A DNA stretch of 64,000 nt from the NCBI RefSeq assembly GCF_026127265.1, contig NZ_WWFG01000012.1, forward strand, positions 1 to 64,000, in the 5' to 3' direction. The DNA comes from Nostoc sp. KVJ3 (GTDB lineage: Bacteria; Cyanobacteriota; Cyanobacteriia; Cyanobacteriales; Nostocaceae). The notes under the pieces are model-generated. The model was given only the letters and a program-made list of their open reading frames with translations. It ran no database searches and was not told where the DNA came from. This document shows, in pieces, positions 9,475-17,233 of this stretch. Positions within the stretch are counted from its first letter, which is position 1. Each line of letters opens with the position of its first letter. Both the position numbers and the translations under genes were made by a program.

Positions 9475-11301
9475 ATGTCGCCCCTGACCATTCTCAGAAT
9501 TGAGAAACTAAAAACATTTGGCAATGTCGCTGGCAGTGATGACCATGTGTTAAGGAATAGAGAAACACCCAATGCAGATCCAACTAGAAAGAATGTCCGG
9601 TTGATTGGGGGAGAAGACTCACGCTCTTTAGAGGAGATAGTTAAAGAGAAAATCTCCACCCTCAAGCATCTACCCCGAAAGGATGCGGTGTTATGCACCG
9701 AGATGTTTCTCTCGGCATCGCCAGAATATTTCCGCCCCTTAAATCCATCTCTGTCTGGGCAGTGGTCTGATGAGAGAATGCAGCAATGGGCGATCGCATC
9801 TCGTGACTGGCTGGCTCAAAACTATGGATCAAAGTGCGTCAGGGCAGAACTCCACCTAGATGAAAGTACCCCACATATCCACGCCTACATCGTGCCAGTG
9901 AACGAGAAAACTGGTCGGCTTAGTCATGATGCGATGTTTGGCGGCAGAGGTGGACAGGGAAGAATTAAGTTATCCAAACTCCAAGATAGTTATGCTGCTG
10001 CACTCGCTCCTTTGGGCATTGAACGTGGGGTAAAGGGCAGCAAAGCAACCCACACTAAAGTAAAGGAATATTACCAAGCGGTTAACAGTGAACCACTCAC
10101 CGCAGTCATTACAAATAACCAATTAGCGCCAGCGCCATTTGAATCAGCTAGTAGTTATGTAGCCAGGATTCAGTCAGATGACCAGTTCCAAGCAATTAAT
10201 CACCAACTGGCTGACCGTTCGTTCATGGCAGAGCGATTGGAGAGGGCAGAGCAACGGGCGAGGGCTAGCGAGAAGGAACGACAGCAACTAGAGAAGCGGG
10301 TGCGATCGTTAGAGGCTCAGACTCAACAAATGCGCGACTTGCCCTTGGAGGATGTCGCCTGGGAGTTGGGGCTAAATCATGATCATGAAAGGTGGAGGGG
10401 TCACGGACACATCATTAATATAGATGGATCGAAGTTTTACGATTTCTCACCCCAACAGCAGAAAGGCGGTGGCGGTGCGATTGACTTGGTAATGCACGTT
10501 AATGGGTGCAATTTCCGGCAAGCGATCGCATGGTTGCATGAGCGTTTCGGTGAAGCTGGGGCAGAACGGGCGGCGATATCTCACGCCCTTAAGATGACAG
10601 CTGAGATTATCCAGTCAGAGCCACGTCCCCAATTCCAGCTAAGAGTTGAGGATAAAGCCAATTGGCCAGGAGTAGAACATTACCTTACCCAGAAACGTGG
10701 CTTACCCCAAGATTTTGTGGAACTTCTACACAGCACTGGACTGGTTTATGCTGATGACCAACAAAACGCTGTGTTTGTGATGCGGAATCTAGACGGACAA
10801 CCAAGCGGTGCATTCCTGCGCGGTACACGGGGAGAAGTCGGAGCGGCGGCTTCCACCGCTCTAAACTTCGGGGGAGAAAACAACAGTTTCAAGGGTTATG
10901 AGAAAGGGACTAAGCGGCGTGAGGGTTGGTTTCACTTCCACTTGGGTGGACAGCCTACTGATGCAGTCGAGAAATTGGTGCTTTTGAAGTCGCCCATTGA
11001 TGCCATATCCTTTGCCATGCTGGAGTATCAGGTTCAAGGTGCGCCAAAGACTAGAACTCTCTTTCTGGCAGTAGATAACCCCAACAGCTTGCCTGTGGAG
11101 CGATTGCAGAACATTCCTCATGTCAGCGTGGCTTTTGACGCGGATAATGCTGGGGATGCAGCTGCACGGGCTGTATTGGAACTACTGCCACAGTCCAAAA
11201 GGCTAAAGCCCAAAGCCAAAGATTGGAATCAGCAGCTTCTTGATTATCAAAAGCAGTTATTTCAACAGCATCACCAACCAGAAGATGATTTGACTCTTTA
11301 A
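9475..11301 (+). CDS. mobV: MobV-family relaxase with C-terminal TOPRIM-like region
   Basis: The 608-residue protein is predicted to nick the plasmid at oriT and remain bound to the strand for mobilisation. The N-terminal Mob_Pre domain shows the three-histidine metal motif H127-L-D-E-STP-H134-I-H136, and an RNRE segment near residue 27. A charged coiled coil spans about 235-280. The C-terminal half (about 395-600) resembles DUF3991 followed by a TOPRIM fold, with a VAFDADNAGD segment near 550. This combination is common on cyanobacterial plasmids and suggests priming or strand handling. The ATG follows an oriT-like leader. The right copy is shattered by indels, so this copy is the reference. 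Confidence 0.88.
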   Translation: MSPLTILRIEKLKTFGNVAGSDDHVLRNRETPNADPTRKNVRLIGGEDSRSLEEIVKEKISTLKHLPRKDAVLCTEMFLSASPEYFRPLNPSLSGQWSDERMQQWAIASRDWLAQNYGSKCVRAELHLDESTPHIHAYIVPVNEKTGRLSHDAMFGGRGGQGRIKLSKLQDSYAAALAPLGIERGVKGSKATHTKVKEYYQAVNSEPLTAVITNNQLAPAPFESASSYVARIQSDDQFQAINHQLADRSFMAERLERAEQRARASEKERQQLEKRVRSLEAQTQQMRDLPLEDVAWELGLNHDHERWRGHGHIINIDGSKFYDFSPQQQKGGGGAIDLVMHVNGCNFRQAIAWLHERFGEAGAERAAISHALKMTAEIIQSEPRPQFQLRVEDKANWPGVEHYLTQKRGLPQDFVELLHSTGLVYADDQQNAVFVMRNLDGQPSGAFLRGTRGEVGAAASTALNFGGENNSFKGYEKGTKRREGWFHFHLGGQPTDAVEKLVLLKSPIDAISFAMLEYQVQGAPKTRTLFLAVDNPNSLPVERLQNIPHVSVAFDADNAGDAAARAVLELLPQSKRLKPKAKDWNQQLLDYQKQLFQQHHQPEDDLTL

Positions 11302-11332
11302 AAGCTGTTTTTGTAGTGCTAATGTAGTCTTT

Positions 11333-11414
11333 TAGTAGTAATTTTTGATGTCTGTTTTTTTCTTTCTCGATTTTGACTCAAAAAATCTGTCAAAACTTTT
11401 TTGCGTACTGTGCG
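11333..11414 (+). repeat. Module copy 2 (GCGTACTGTGCG module)
   Basis: Here are TAGTAGTAATTTTTGATG, then TTTTGACTC with 23 bp of A/T-rich sequence, then GCGTACTGTGCG at 11403-11414. Order and spacing match the copies at 8875-8967 (inverted) and 22655-22750. A phased array begins about 65 bp downstream. A 78-codon frame across this region looks fortuitous. Confidence 0.7.
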
Positions 11415-11477
11415 AGAGTTTTGGTCAGGAATTTTTGCGGTATAAATCAGGGTCGCTTATGAGGCTTTTGGGGTACA

Positions 11478-11695
11478 CATCCTTAGATTTACCGTTGGTT
11501 TACCTTATAAATACCTTGCATCTGCCATTGCGAAACCTTATTTTTGGCAGAATCACCAAATTTTTCAAAAATTCAATTTGAGGCAGCAGTAAATCCTTAT
11601 ATCTGCCATTGGTATGCCATTGAAATGCCATTCATATTCCTTATATTTGCCTTTAAAGAGAAATCCTTGTAAATACCTTATAAATGCCATTGATT
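11478..11695 (+). repeat. Phased array i: CCTTA/CCATT words every 11 bp
   Basis: The CC of a CCTTA or GCCATT word falls at 11481, 11492, 11503, 11514, 11525 and 11536. It recurs at 11595, 11606, 11617, 11628, 11639 and 11650, and again at 11665, 11676 and 11687. Spacing within each block is exactly 11 bp, so every site faces the same side of the helix. Such arrays are typical of iterons or of RHH-bound centromeres: parC of plasmid R1 has two sets of five 11-bp repeats. The bound protein here is unknown. Confidence 0.7.
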
Positions 11696-11801
11696 AGAGA
11701 TATGGACAATCAGTAAGTTTTTGGTAGATTTGTTAATAATTTAACTTACAGTTTCAAACCCTCCTGCTTTTTGCTTAATTGAGATGCGCTCAATACCTGC
11801 T

Positions 11802-11880
11802 GGCTAACGTTCGCGATCGCCGGACTCAGACCAATACTGCTACTATACTCCAAAGTTCCGGTGCATTCCGGTTGTTAGGC
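11802..11880 (-). other. Possible degenerate attC-like site
   Basis: On the minus strand, immediately overlapping the stop of the acetyltransferase remnant, are GCCTAAC (11874-11880) and, 66 bp further on, GTTAGCC (11802-11808). Each is preceded inward by a CCGG-containing partner arm. Size and symmetry resemble an integron attC (59-be) site, but the simple-site match is imperfect and no integrase is present. It could equally be a cyanobacterial dispersed palindrome. Confidence 0.3.
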
Positions 11881-12096
11881 ATCTTCATCGCCGACCGGGA
11901 CAGCAATATCGAAATGAAGCACATCTTCGCGTACCCCAAGCTTTGTGTAGAGTGCAATCGCAGGGTCATCCCCGATGTCCGCCTGCACGAAAATAACATC
12001 ATTGCAATGCGAGTATGTATTGGGAACTTCCTCAATACGTATAACTATTCCATTACTGAATCGGCACTCTAGTTTTGATGATTTTCGTATCATCTT
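11875..12096 (-). pseudogene. Remnant of AAC(3)-I-type aminoglycoside acetyltransferase
   Basis: A 73-codon frame ends with about 45 residues that closely follow the C terminus of AAC(3)-I-type GNAT acetyltransferases: VIFVQADIGDDPAIALYTKL, then GVREDVLHFDI. The first 28 or so codons do not resemble the family, and the acetyl-CoA-binding part is missing, so this is a 3'-end fragment fused to unrelated sequence. It cannot be a working resistance enzyme. An attC-like palindrome follows its stop. Confidence 0.6.
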
Positions 12097-12105
12097 CCCC
12101 TCTGT

Positions 12106-12184
12106 CACGGTGGTTGACCTACTTAGGTAGGGGAACCGTGAAAGGAGGGCAAGTTTGTTGCCGCACCTGGGGGGTGCGTTTTTT
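12106..12184 (+). ncRNA. Candidate small RNA with three hairpins and terminator
   Basis: Three stems follow in tandem: CACGGT/ACCGTG (12106-12140) enclosing CCTAC/GTAGG, GGCAA/TTGCC (12148-12162), and CGCACC/GGTGCG (12162-12178) followed at once by six T residues. The last is a textbook intrinsic terminator. No gene ends here on the plus strand, so an independent RNA is likely. It sits directly before phased array ii and downstream of the relaxase gene. Copy control or an attenuator are possibilities. I did not find a clear promoter. Confidence 0.5.
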
Positions 12185-12275
12185 CTCAAGAGAAAAAATG
12201 TCCGGACAGCAACATAGCTTGCTACTCACCAAAGGTTTTTTTGGGCTACTCAAATCAACTGTTAGATGAATATGT

Positions 12276-12468
12276 AATGGATCGCTGATGGATTTGTATT
12301 GGATCTCTCATGGCATAATCTTTGTCAATAGTTAATCATTGTTGAAAGTAAAAATTATACTTACAATACGTATGTCAGACAAATGGATCTGTATTGGATC
12401 AATATTGTCACTGTAATGGATCTGCAACGGCTCGTTTGTGGATCTGGCATGGATCTGTTATGGCACAC
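12276..12468 (+). repeat. Phased array ii: ATGGATCT words every 11 bp
   Basis: TGG of ATGGATCT-like words falls at 12278, 12289, 12300 and 12311. After a 73-bp gap it recurs at 12384, 12395, 12406 (degenerate), 12417, 12428 (degenerate), 12439, 12450 and 12461. The period is exactly 11 bp. Two members read ATGGCA, the reverse complement of TGCCAT in array iii, so this may be the same binding-site family in opposite orientation. Two blocks around an AT-rich core recall parC-type centromeres or iteron origins. Confidence 0.7.
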
Positions 12469-12950
12469 TTTTCTAAATCGAATTTCTTAGCAGAAAAGTA
12501 ACGACTTAATTAACAGCAGCGAAAAAAGAATAACCAACTGGATAAAATTTGCCTTCAACAAAATGGTCAGTAGAGTGATGTTCACAACCAATATTTGCAT
12601 TTAAGTTAAAAGCAGCTTTTATGGATAATCACAACCACAGTCAATGTCAAATCTGATAGTCAGTTTTGACCCTGGTGCTTCCTTGACCAAGATTGTTTAC
12701 GAACTAGCAACTGAGTGATGAGTTTCCCGCAGAACTCCCAGCTGATTTGCAATCAGACTGCTGGACTATCAGGTTTGGTAAGTAGGGAGCGATTGTATTC
12801 CACGTTAGAGCCATTACGTGTAATTGCTGGCTATATGTATTGATATGGCGTTGAGCCGACAATCGTGTAATTTGGGTTTAAATGGTACAGAGTAGAGCAT
12901 ATACTCTGAACAAAACTTGCCTGCCTGATATAAGATGCGCTGACTATTTC
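12469..12950. other. Non-coding stretch, nothing recognised
   Basis: About 480 bp lie between the phased array and the 3' end of the Imm1-like gene. Stop codons are frequent in all frames and I see no clear hairpin with a T tract or any repeat family. Confidence 0.5.
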
Positions 12951-13376
12951 TTATACTCGCTCAACAACTTCATCTTTTTCCCAAATAACTGATTCTTCCA
13001 TTGTCCCAAGCACCGCGAAAGCTTTGGCAGCTTTAAGGGTTGTATTCAAGTCAACGCAGGACTTGGCAGGATAAACACCTTCTTGCCCTCCAACTATCAC
13101 GAATTCCTCTATATCTGATTTAGCTGGGTCAACAAGATAATGAAAACTCTCATTATCAAATGTCAAATACACTACATATTTGCCTTTACCACCACCCACA
13201 GCCATGTGAGTTTCCCTATCTGTTTCTAGGGTTACAAGTGTTTTTTGATGCCCGTCCAACTCTCTAATAGCTGATTCTATTTCTTGCCAACTATCGGCTT
13301 GCTCTACACAACCCCTGTTTTGATTCCCAATCCAATCTTCAACTGAAAATTTTGTTATGAACATAATTAACCTCAC
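12951..13376 (-). CDS. Imm1-like immunity protein
   Basis: The protein has 141 residues, or 137 if the internal ATG at 13364 is used. It starts FITKFSVEDW, has the pattern WQEIESAIRELDG typical of the N-terminal helix of Imm1-family immunity proteins, a beta strand YVVYLTF, and a conserved-looking Cys/Tyr region near YPAKSC. Imm1 proteins neutralise polymorphic-toxin deaminases and nucleases in the cytoplasm. The GTG start overlaps the stop of the upstream deaminase-like gene (GTGA), so toxin and immunity would be translationally coupled. The family call rests on pattern and partner. Confidence 0.6.
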   Translation of the reverse strand: MRLIMFITKFSVEDWIGNQNRGCVEQADSWQEIESAIRELDGHQKTLVTLETDRETHMAVGGGKGKYVVYLTFDNESFHYLVDPAKSDIEEFVIVGGQEGVYPAKSCVDLNTTLKAAKAFAVLGTMEESVIWEKDEVVERV

Positions 13377-14080
13377 TTCAGTGTAATCGTCTGACGACCG
13401 CTAGGGCTAATAACTTCTATTTCTTCTAAACCAAGCTGTTTAGCCATTCCTTTCACACCTCCGTTCTGACCACATGCTCTGCAAAGATCCCGATCAACTG
13501 TTAAACGCGCTCGACCTCCTCTTAATCCTGCATCAAACGCTTGTTGGAAGGCATCAGCTTCAGCATGTGTGCGACTAATTGGATTTACTTTAAGTGTAAT
13601 CTTTCTGCGATTGGGATTACTGCCAGCACTAATCCCAAAAAATACGCTATCACCCAGCTCTAACTTTGCGATTGTAGCGCGATCATCCTCACTACCTGCT
13701 GGAGTCAGACCAAGCTGTTGCCTATACTCTGCTAATTCTTGAAAAATAAACTTATATATAAGCTGTCGCAGTTCTTGCGCCGGAGCTAAAGTGTTGATAT
13801 CTGGATTTTTTACTACCTCTTCTTGGCCAACAGGACAGCTATAAACTACATAAGTCCATATTCCTGGATTACCTGCTTCAGCACTTTCACCCTCATAAAA
13901 AGTAATCGTTCCATCTTCTTCGCACTCATAATAAGCTGAGTAAATATCTTCCCAATCGCAATCTGAGTTTTCTAGCGTCAATCGAATTGAAGCTAATACG
14001 CCAGCAATATGATGAGGTTCAGTTTCTCTCTGGACTAAACGCTCTCCCTCCCACTCAAAGTTGTGTAACTTAAGAGGCAT
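13373..14080 (-). CDS. Deaminase-fold toxin protein
   Basis: The 235-residue protein has a C-terminal (about 140-235) cytidine-deaminase-type zinc site: H172-A-E174 in SRTHAEADAFQQAFDAG, and C200-x-x-C203 in DRDLCRACG. HAE plus CxxC is the catalytic signature. The surrounding QQAFDAG, GGVKGMAKQLG and EVISPSG segments resemble SCP1.201/MafB-type polymorphic-toxin deaminases. These deaminate cytosine in nucleic acids. The N-terminal 140 residues are acidic and unrecognised. No signal peptide or secretion module is seen, so it may act within the cell or be exported by an unknown route. The adjacent Imm1-like gene fits a toxin-immunity pair. Confidence 0.7.
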   Translation of the reverse strand: MPLKLHNFEWEGERLVQRETEPHHIAGVLASIRLTLENSDCDWEDIYSAYYECEEDGTITFYEGESAEAGNPGIWTYVVYSCPVGQEEVVKNPDINTLAPAQELRQLIYKFIFQELAEYRQQLGLTPAGSEDDRATIAKLELGDSVFFGISAGSNPNRRKITLKVNPISRTHAEADAFQQAFDAGLRGGRARLTVDRDLCRACGQNGGVKGMAKQLGLEEIEVISPSGRQTITLK

Positions 14081-14346
14081 TGTAACAAAGCCTTGAAACA
14101 GATAATGGTTCCAGTTTATGAAACCTAAATAATAGCCTAATGCCTAATGTCACCAAGTAATCTTAAAATTACTGTCCCACCAAGGAACTGAGCAGCATAA
14201 CTAGATGAGAGATAGGGTATTTTTACGCGATGGCATTTCTCAAATCCTCATCAAATATACGAGGACATTGTTTTCTCTATGTCATTTCTCAATTACGTCA
14301 ACGTCTATTTCTCTTCATTTGGGTTAGGAGAAACGTAACTCCAAGG

Positions 14347-14961
14347 TTATTTAGATTTTCTCTGTTTTCCAATTGACCAAGCCACTTCTCCACCCTTCCT
14401 TTGTCCTGCTCTGGTAAACACAAAACCAGCGTCTTCAAACTTTGAACCGTACCTACAAACTGTAGAAGAAGACAATTTTAGTAAAGTCGCCAGTTCACGA
14501 GTGCTGAGTAGCCAACCATTTTTATAAGCTTCTTCCAATGCCCTCAAATGAGCAACTGGATCATTTGCCAGTCCCGGTAGCTGGCGGACGATCGCAGGAA
14601 TTAGCCGTGTCACTAACCCTTCAATCACTTGCGAAAGTTGGCCGAACTGACTGGCGGTTAGTCCGGCGACTGTTAACTGACTGTCAGACTGACTGGCAGA
14701 CTCTATGCCAGAATCAAAATTCTCTGACTGACCGCCTCCATGACTTGCGTATTGGTCGGCAAAGTCCGCCATGCTGCCACCCGCTTTCATGTGGGCATCT
14801 AGCTGGTCAAGCAGCTCTAACTGCTCTCCACTTACATAAGACTTATTACCGATTTTGGTTGGCTTGATGCCTAACCGATTGATGCGATCGTAGATAACAG
14901 ATTTAACAATCCCGTATTTATCAGGAAGCTGGGCGACTGGTACCCGGTCTAGTTTGGTCAT
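14347..14961 (-). CDS. Plasmid protein with two helix-turn-helix segments
   Basis: The 204-residue protein has an N-terminal segment VAQLPDKYGIVKSVIYDRIN (about 8-45) that looks like a MerR/excisionase-type HTH. A Gln/Ser/Asp-rich linker follows at about 75-105. A second HTH (STRELATLLKLSSSTVCRYG, about 150-170) is followed by a basic tail. Two DNA-binding ends suggest a regulator or site-binding factor. It lies alone, upstream of and on the same strand as the deaminase pair but 270 bp away. I do not know the family name. Confidence 0.6.
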   Translation of the reverse strand: MTKLDRVPVAQLPDKYGIVKSVIYDRINRLGIKPTKIGNKSYVSGEQLELLDQLDAHMKAGGSMADFADQYASHGGGQSENFDSGIESASQSDSQLTVAGLTASQFGQLSQVIEGLVTRLIPAIVRQLPGLANDPVAHLRALEEAYKNGWLLSTRELATLLKLSSSTVCRYGSKFEDAGFVFTRAGQRKGGEVAWSIGKQRKSK

Positions 14962-15054
14962 GGTCGGCGGTCTGACTGGCAGACAGTTTGTGTAACAGCA
15001 TACACCTTGCTACTGGAAATTAGCAACTGTATCTACCAGCATCAGCCGTCAGAG

Positions 15055-15193
15055 CGATCGCTAAAGGTTAATCTGGGACTGAATGCTCACAGTCGGCGCT
15101 TTTTGGTCGATGTCGTGATAATCTCATTTCCCGCTCCTGAAGTGATCGCTTAATTTTTGGTTGCTTTCTTCTTCACAGGGATGTCGTGATAAG
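15055..15193 (+). repeat. Direct repeats R1 and R2 (GATCGC...GATGTCGTGATAA)
   Basis: R1 (about 15055-15123) begins GATCGCTAAAGG, contains GGTTAATCTGGG and TGAATGCT, and ends GATGTCGTGATAA. R2 (15143-15193) is shorter, starting TGATCGCTTAAT and ending GATGTCGTGATAA. A third copy lies beyond the next gene at 16304. The region 14962-15271 has no gene. The repeats bracket the 266-residue gene. Confidence 0.5.
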
Positions 15194-15271
15194 TTTACCG
15201 TAGAAGTAGGCTTAAATATATACTATTTACTTATAATACGAAATTACAGACTTATTTAATCTTGTAAAATA

Positions 15272-16072
15272 ATGTCGAATACTCCTTTTCCTCAATATCC
15301 TGCTGCTTGCTTGAATAAAGACGATATTATTGCGTACTTAATCCCATATTTGGAAAAAGGATGGGAAATATACCAGGGAAACCAAGAGAATCAGTTTATT
15401 ATTCGCCTTTTAGATAACCTAAAGCTTTTCATTGAGCTAAAACAGAGTAAATGGCGCATTTCTACAGGTTTAGATATTGATCAATCTCTGGCAATTTGGG
15501 CTTTTCCTGAGAATTTAGGCGAATTAGATAGTGCTATAAGACAGGCTGTATCAACTGCCTCTGTAGCAAGTCCTAGTGGTACAAGAATTGAATGGTCTTC
15601 AGTACCAACTACTGTAAGACTTGATGAAGAAAAACCCGCTTCAAATCTTGCCAAGCTAGTTGCTCTTATTGGTAGTTCAAATATTGAAGCAATATTTGAC
15701 GCATACCTTGATAATAAAGGTTTAGAGACAGTTCTGAATATGGCAACTTTAGGTATAAAAATCTCAACAAATATTCGTTTATTAACATCGACAAAAATGC
15801 TGCAATCTTCTAGTGGAGGAACAGCACGTCTGACACCTTCATATATCAAAAGTTGGCAAAATGAATTAGGTTGTAGTGGTCTTGAAATTCGTCATAATTC
15901 ATATACAGGACATCAACGACGCTTTATGCTTTTGAGTGGAGGGCAGAGTCTAATTGTAGGCCCATCACTAAATAATTTATCAGTCAATGAAGCTTCACAT
16001 TTGGAATCTGATACGGCCGATATAGTTTTTTTTAATAAAGAATGGGTATCTGCACAGCATTTAATTGTGTGA
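15272..16072 (+). CDS. Hypothetical protein with degenerate PLD-like C terminus
   Basis: The 266-residue protein has no membrane span. Residues about 1-95 look like a small alpha/beta domain. The last 70 (EIRHNSYTGHQRRFMLLSGG, then a GPSLNNL segment) follow the layout of phospholipase-D-like half-sites in conflict proteins, except that HxK is replaced by H-x-R. That suggests a non-catalytic sensor or a variant nuclease. It is flanked by direct repeats and lies next to an Mrr-like nuclease and a PIN protein in a likely defence patch. Functional assignment is tentative. Confidence 0.5.
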   Translation: MSNTPFPQYPAACLNKDDIIAYLIPYLEKGWEIYQGNQENQFIIRLLDNLKLFIELKQSKWRISTGLDIDQSLAIWAFPENLGELDSAIRQAVSTASVASPSGTRIEWSSVPTTVRLDEEKPASNLAKLVALIGSSNIEAIFDAYLDNKGLETVLNMATLGIKISTNIRLLTSTKMLQSSSGGTARLTPSYIKSWQNELGCSGLEIRHNSYTGHQRRFMLLSGGQSLIVGPSLNNLSVNEASHLESDTADIVFFNKEWVSAQHLIV

Positions 16073-16200
16073 ATTTTCAAAATGCCTACTAATGTGGGTA
16101 AATGTGATTTGAACTAAAAAATGAGATTTTAACTCATGATCTGCTTCATAAATGAGTATTTCAGTTTATGCTTCACTTTTAATATTCGAGTTTTTTTACT

Positions 16201-16281
16201 AATAATGATTATGGTTTAGGGGATGAAAGGAGGGATATGAGCGTCGCTCGTATCCCTCCTTTCGGTTTGATTATCATTATT
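16201..16281. terminator. Long palindrome between convergent genes
   Basis: GAAAGGAGGGATA pairs with TATCCCTCCTTTC around a short loop (16225-16263), and outer arms AATAATGAT/ATCATTATT pair at the element ends. It lies between a plus-strand and a minus-strand gene, so it could terminate both. It may also be a palindromic dispersed repeat, since the T tract is weak. Confidence 0.5.
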
Positions 16282-16303
16282 ATTCAGATACGATTTGAGT
16301 TGG

Positions 16304-16376
16304 TGATCGCGCTTGGGGGTTAATCTGGGGTTGAATGCTTTACTGTAGCTCCTTTGAAAGAGATGTCGTCATACTA
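16304..16376 (+). repeat. Direct repeat R3
   Basis: This shares GATCGC, GGTTAATCTGGG, TTGAATGCT and GATGTCGTCATA with R1 at 15055 in the same order and orientation. R1 and R3 therefore bracket the 266-residue gene and about 1.2 kb. Confidence 0.5.
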
Positions 16377-16419
16377 TTAAATCCCGACTAACAGACGATC
16401 AATCGCTTGTAGAAAACTT

Positions 16420-17040
16420 TTACCCTTCTGCCATTATTTTTTTAGCCTCTTCTAGTATTTCTTCATCAGAAAAGTCAGTTCTGTTTATCCCTTGACTCCG
16501 ACTTGACTGTATCAACTTTTGTTGTGCTTCTTGCAGTGGATAGGTCGTTGTTTGAGATATTAAAGAAGCAAAACCTAGTCCTCCCATTTTGTCAGTAAAT
16601 GCAGCAACTGACTGATGATGTTCAGGAAAACGAACAAAAAAGTTTTCATCTGTTGAGTTTTGATGAACTTCTATTAACCGTATATTTTCAGCATCTGCTA
16701 CTTTCTTAGCTCCAGATTGCAGTCCAGATGTGGTTACAATAATTCCAAATTTGGCTCTTACATCTTTAATAATGTAAGCAAATGCAGCTATAATATTTTG
16801 GTCTACTCTAGTTTCATTTTTGTAATGCTTGCATTCTATTAATATCAGATCATTTTCATCATATCCATAAGCATCTACCTCCCACTCTGTCCCAGATTTT
16901 CCAGAGAATTTCTCTTTTGATTGAATTTTGATATCAAGCAAGTTAAAGTGTTCTTCTAAATATTTTTTAACTCTTTCATCATTAAGAATCGCTCTCGTAT
17001 ATTCTTCATATTTTTTCCAGTCAGTTTGGTTTTCCAACAT
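16420..17040 (-). CDS. Mrr-like restriction endonuclease
   Basis: The 206-residue protein has a PD-(D/E)XK nuclease core: a GTEWEVDAYG strand (D56), then LILIECKHYK (E69-x-K71), then a helix beginning DQNIIAAFAY. This is the arrangement of the Mrr catalytic domain, which cleaves foreign or modified DNA. A KFGIIVTTSG segment (about 105) is also typical. There is no recognisable DNA-binding fusion; the C-terminal 70 residues are helical. It lies in tandem with the PIN-domain gene upstream but 190 bp apart, so it is probably a separate unit. Confidence 0.75.
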   Translation of the reverse strand: MLENQTDWKKYEEYTRAILNDERVKKYLEEHFNLLDIKIQSKEKFSGKSGTEWEVDAYGYDENDLILIECKHYKNETRVDQNIIAAFAYIIKDVRAKFGIIVTTSGLQSGAKKVADAENIRLIEVHQNSTDENFFVRFPEHHQSVAAFTDKMGGLGFASLISQTTTYPLQEAQQKLIQSSRSQGINRTDFSDEEILEEAKKIMAEG

Positions 17041-17233
17041 AAAAATTAATGAGATACACTATAAATATTTATTCAAGTAACCAAAGTTTTAATTCACAAA
17101 GCACTAAAAAAATTGGCGTGTAGCTAGTATCTTGATTGCAAAACACCGTTCTCAGTATAAACCGGATGAAAAAACTAACCCTTAAATTCATGACCCATAT
17201 CATATATTACTGCCATTATTTATGTTTAGCTAT

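Larger units (their letters stand above)
1..11265. repeat. Left copy of 11.25-kb terminal redundancy
   Basis: This segment is repeated in direct orientation at 52750-64000. The offset drifts from 52749 at the start to 52735 at the end, so the copies differ by small indels, mostly in homopolymer runs, rather than by substitutions. Examples are an extra T near 440 and a missing base near 89. The simplest reading is a circular plasmid of about 52.74 kb assembled with overlapping ends. A true tandem duplication is possible but less likely, because frameshifts concentrate toward the two ends of the window. Confidence 0.9.

Noticed and set aside
11345..11581. 78-codon frame downstream of the relaxase
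   Set aside because: It runs through the repeated module and the phased array, has low-complexity Phe/Leu composition and no ribosome site.
11779..12072. 97-codon plus-strand frame
   Set aside because: It is antisense to the clear AAC(3)-I-type remnant and has no similarity of its own.
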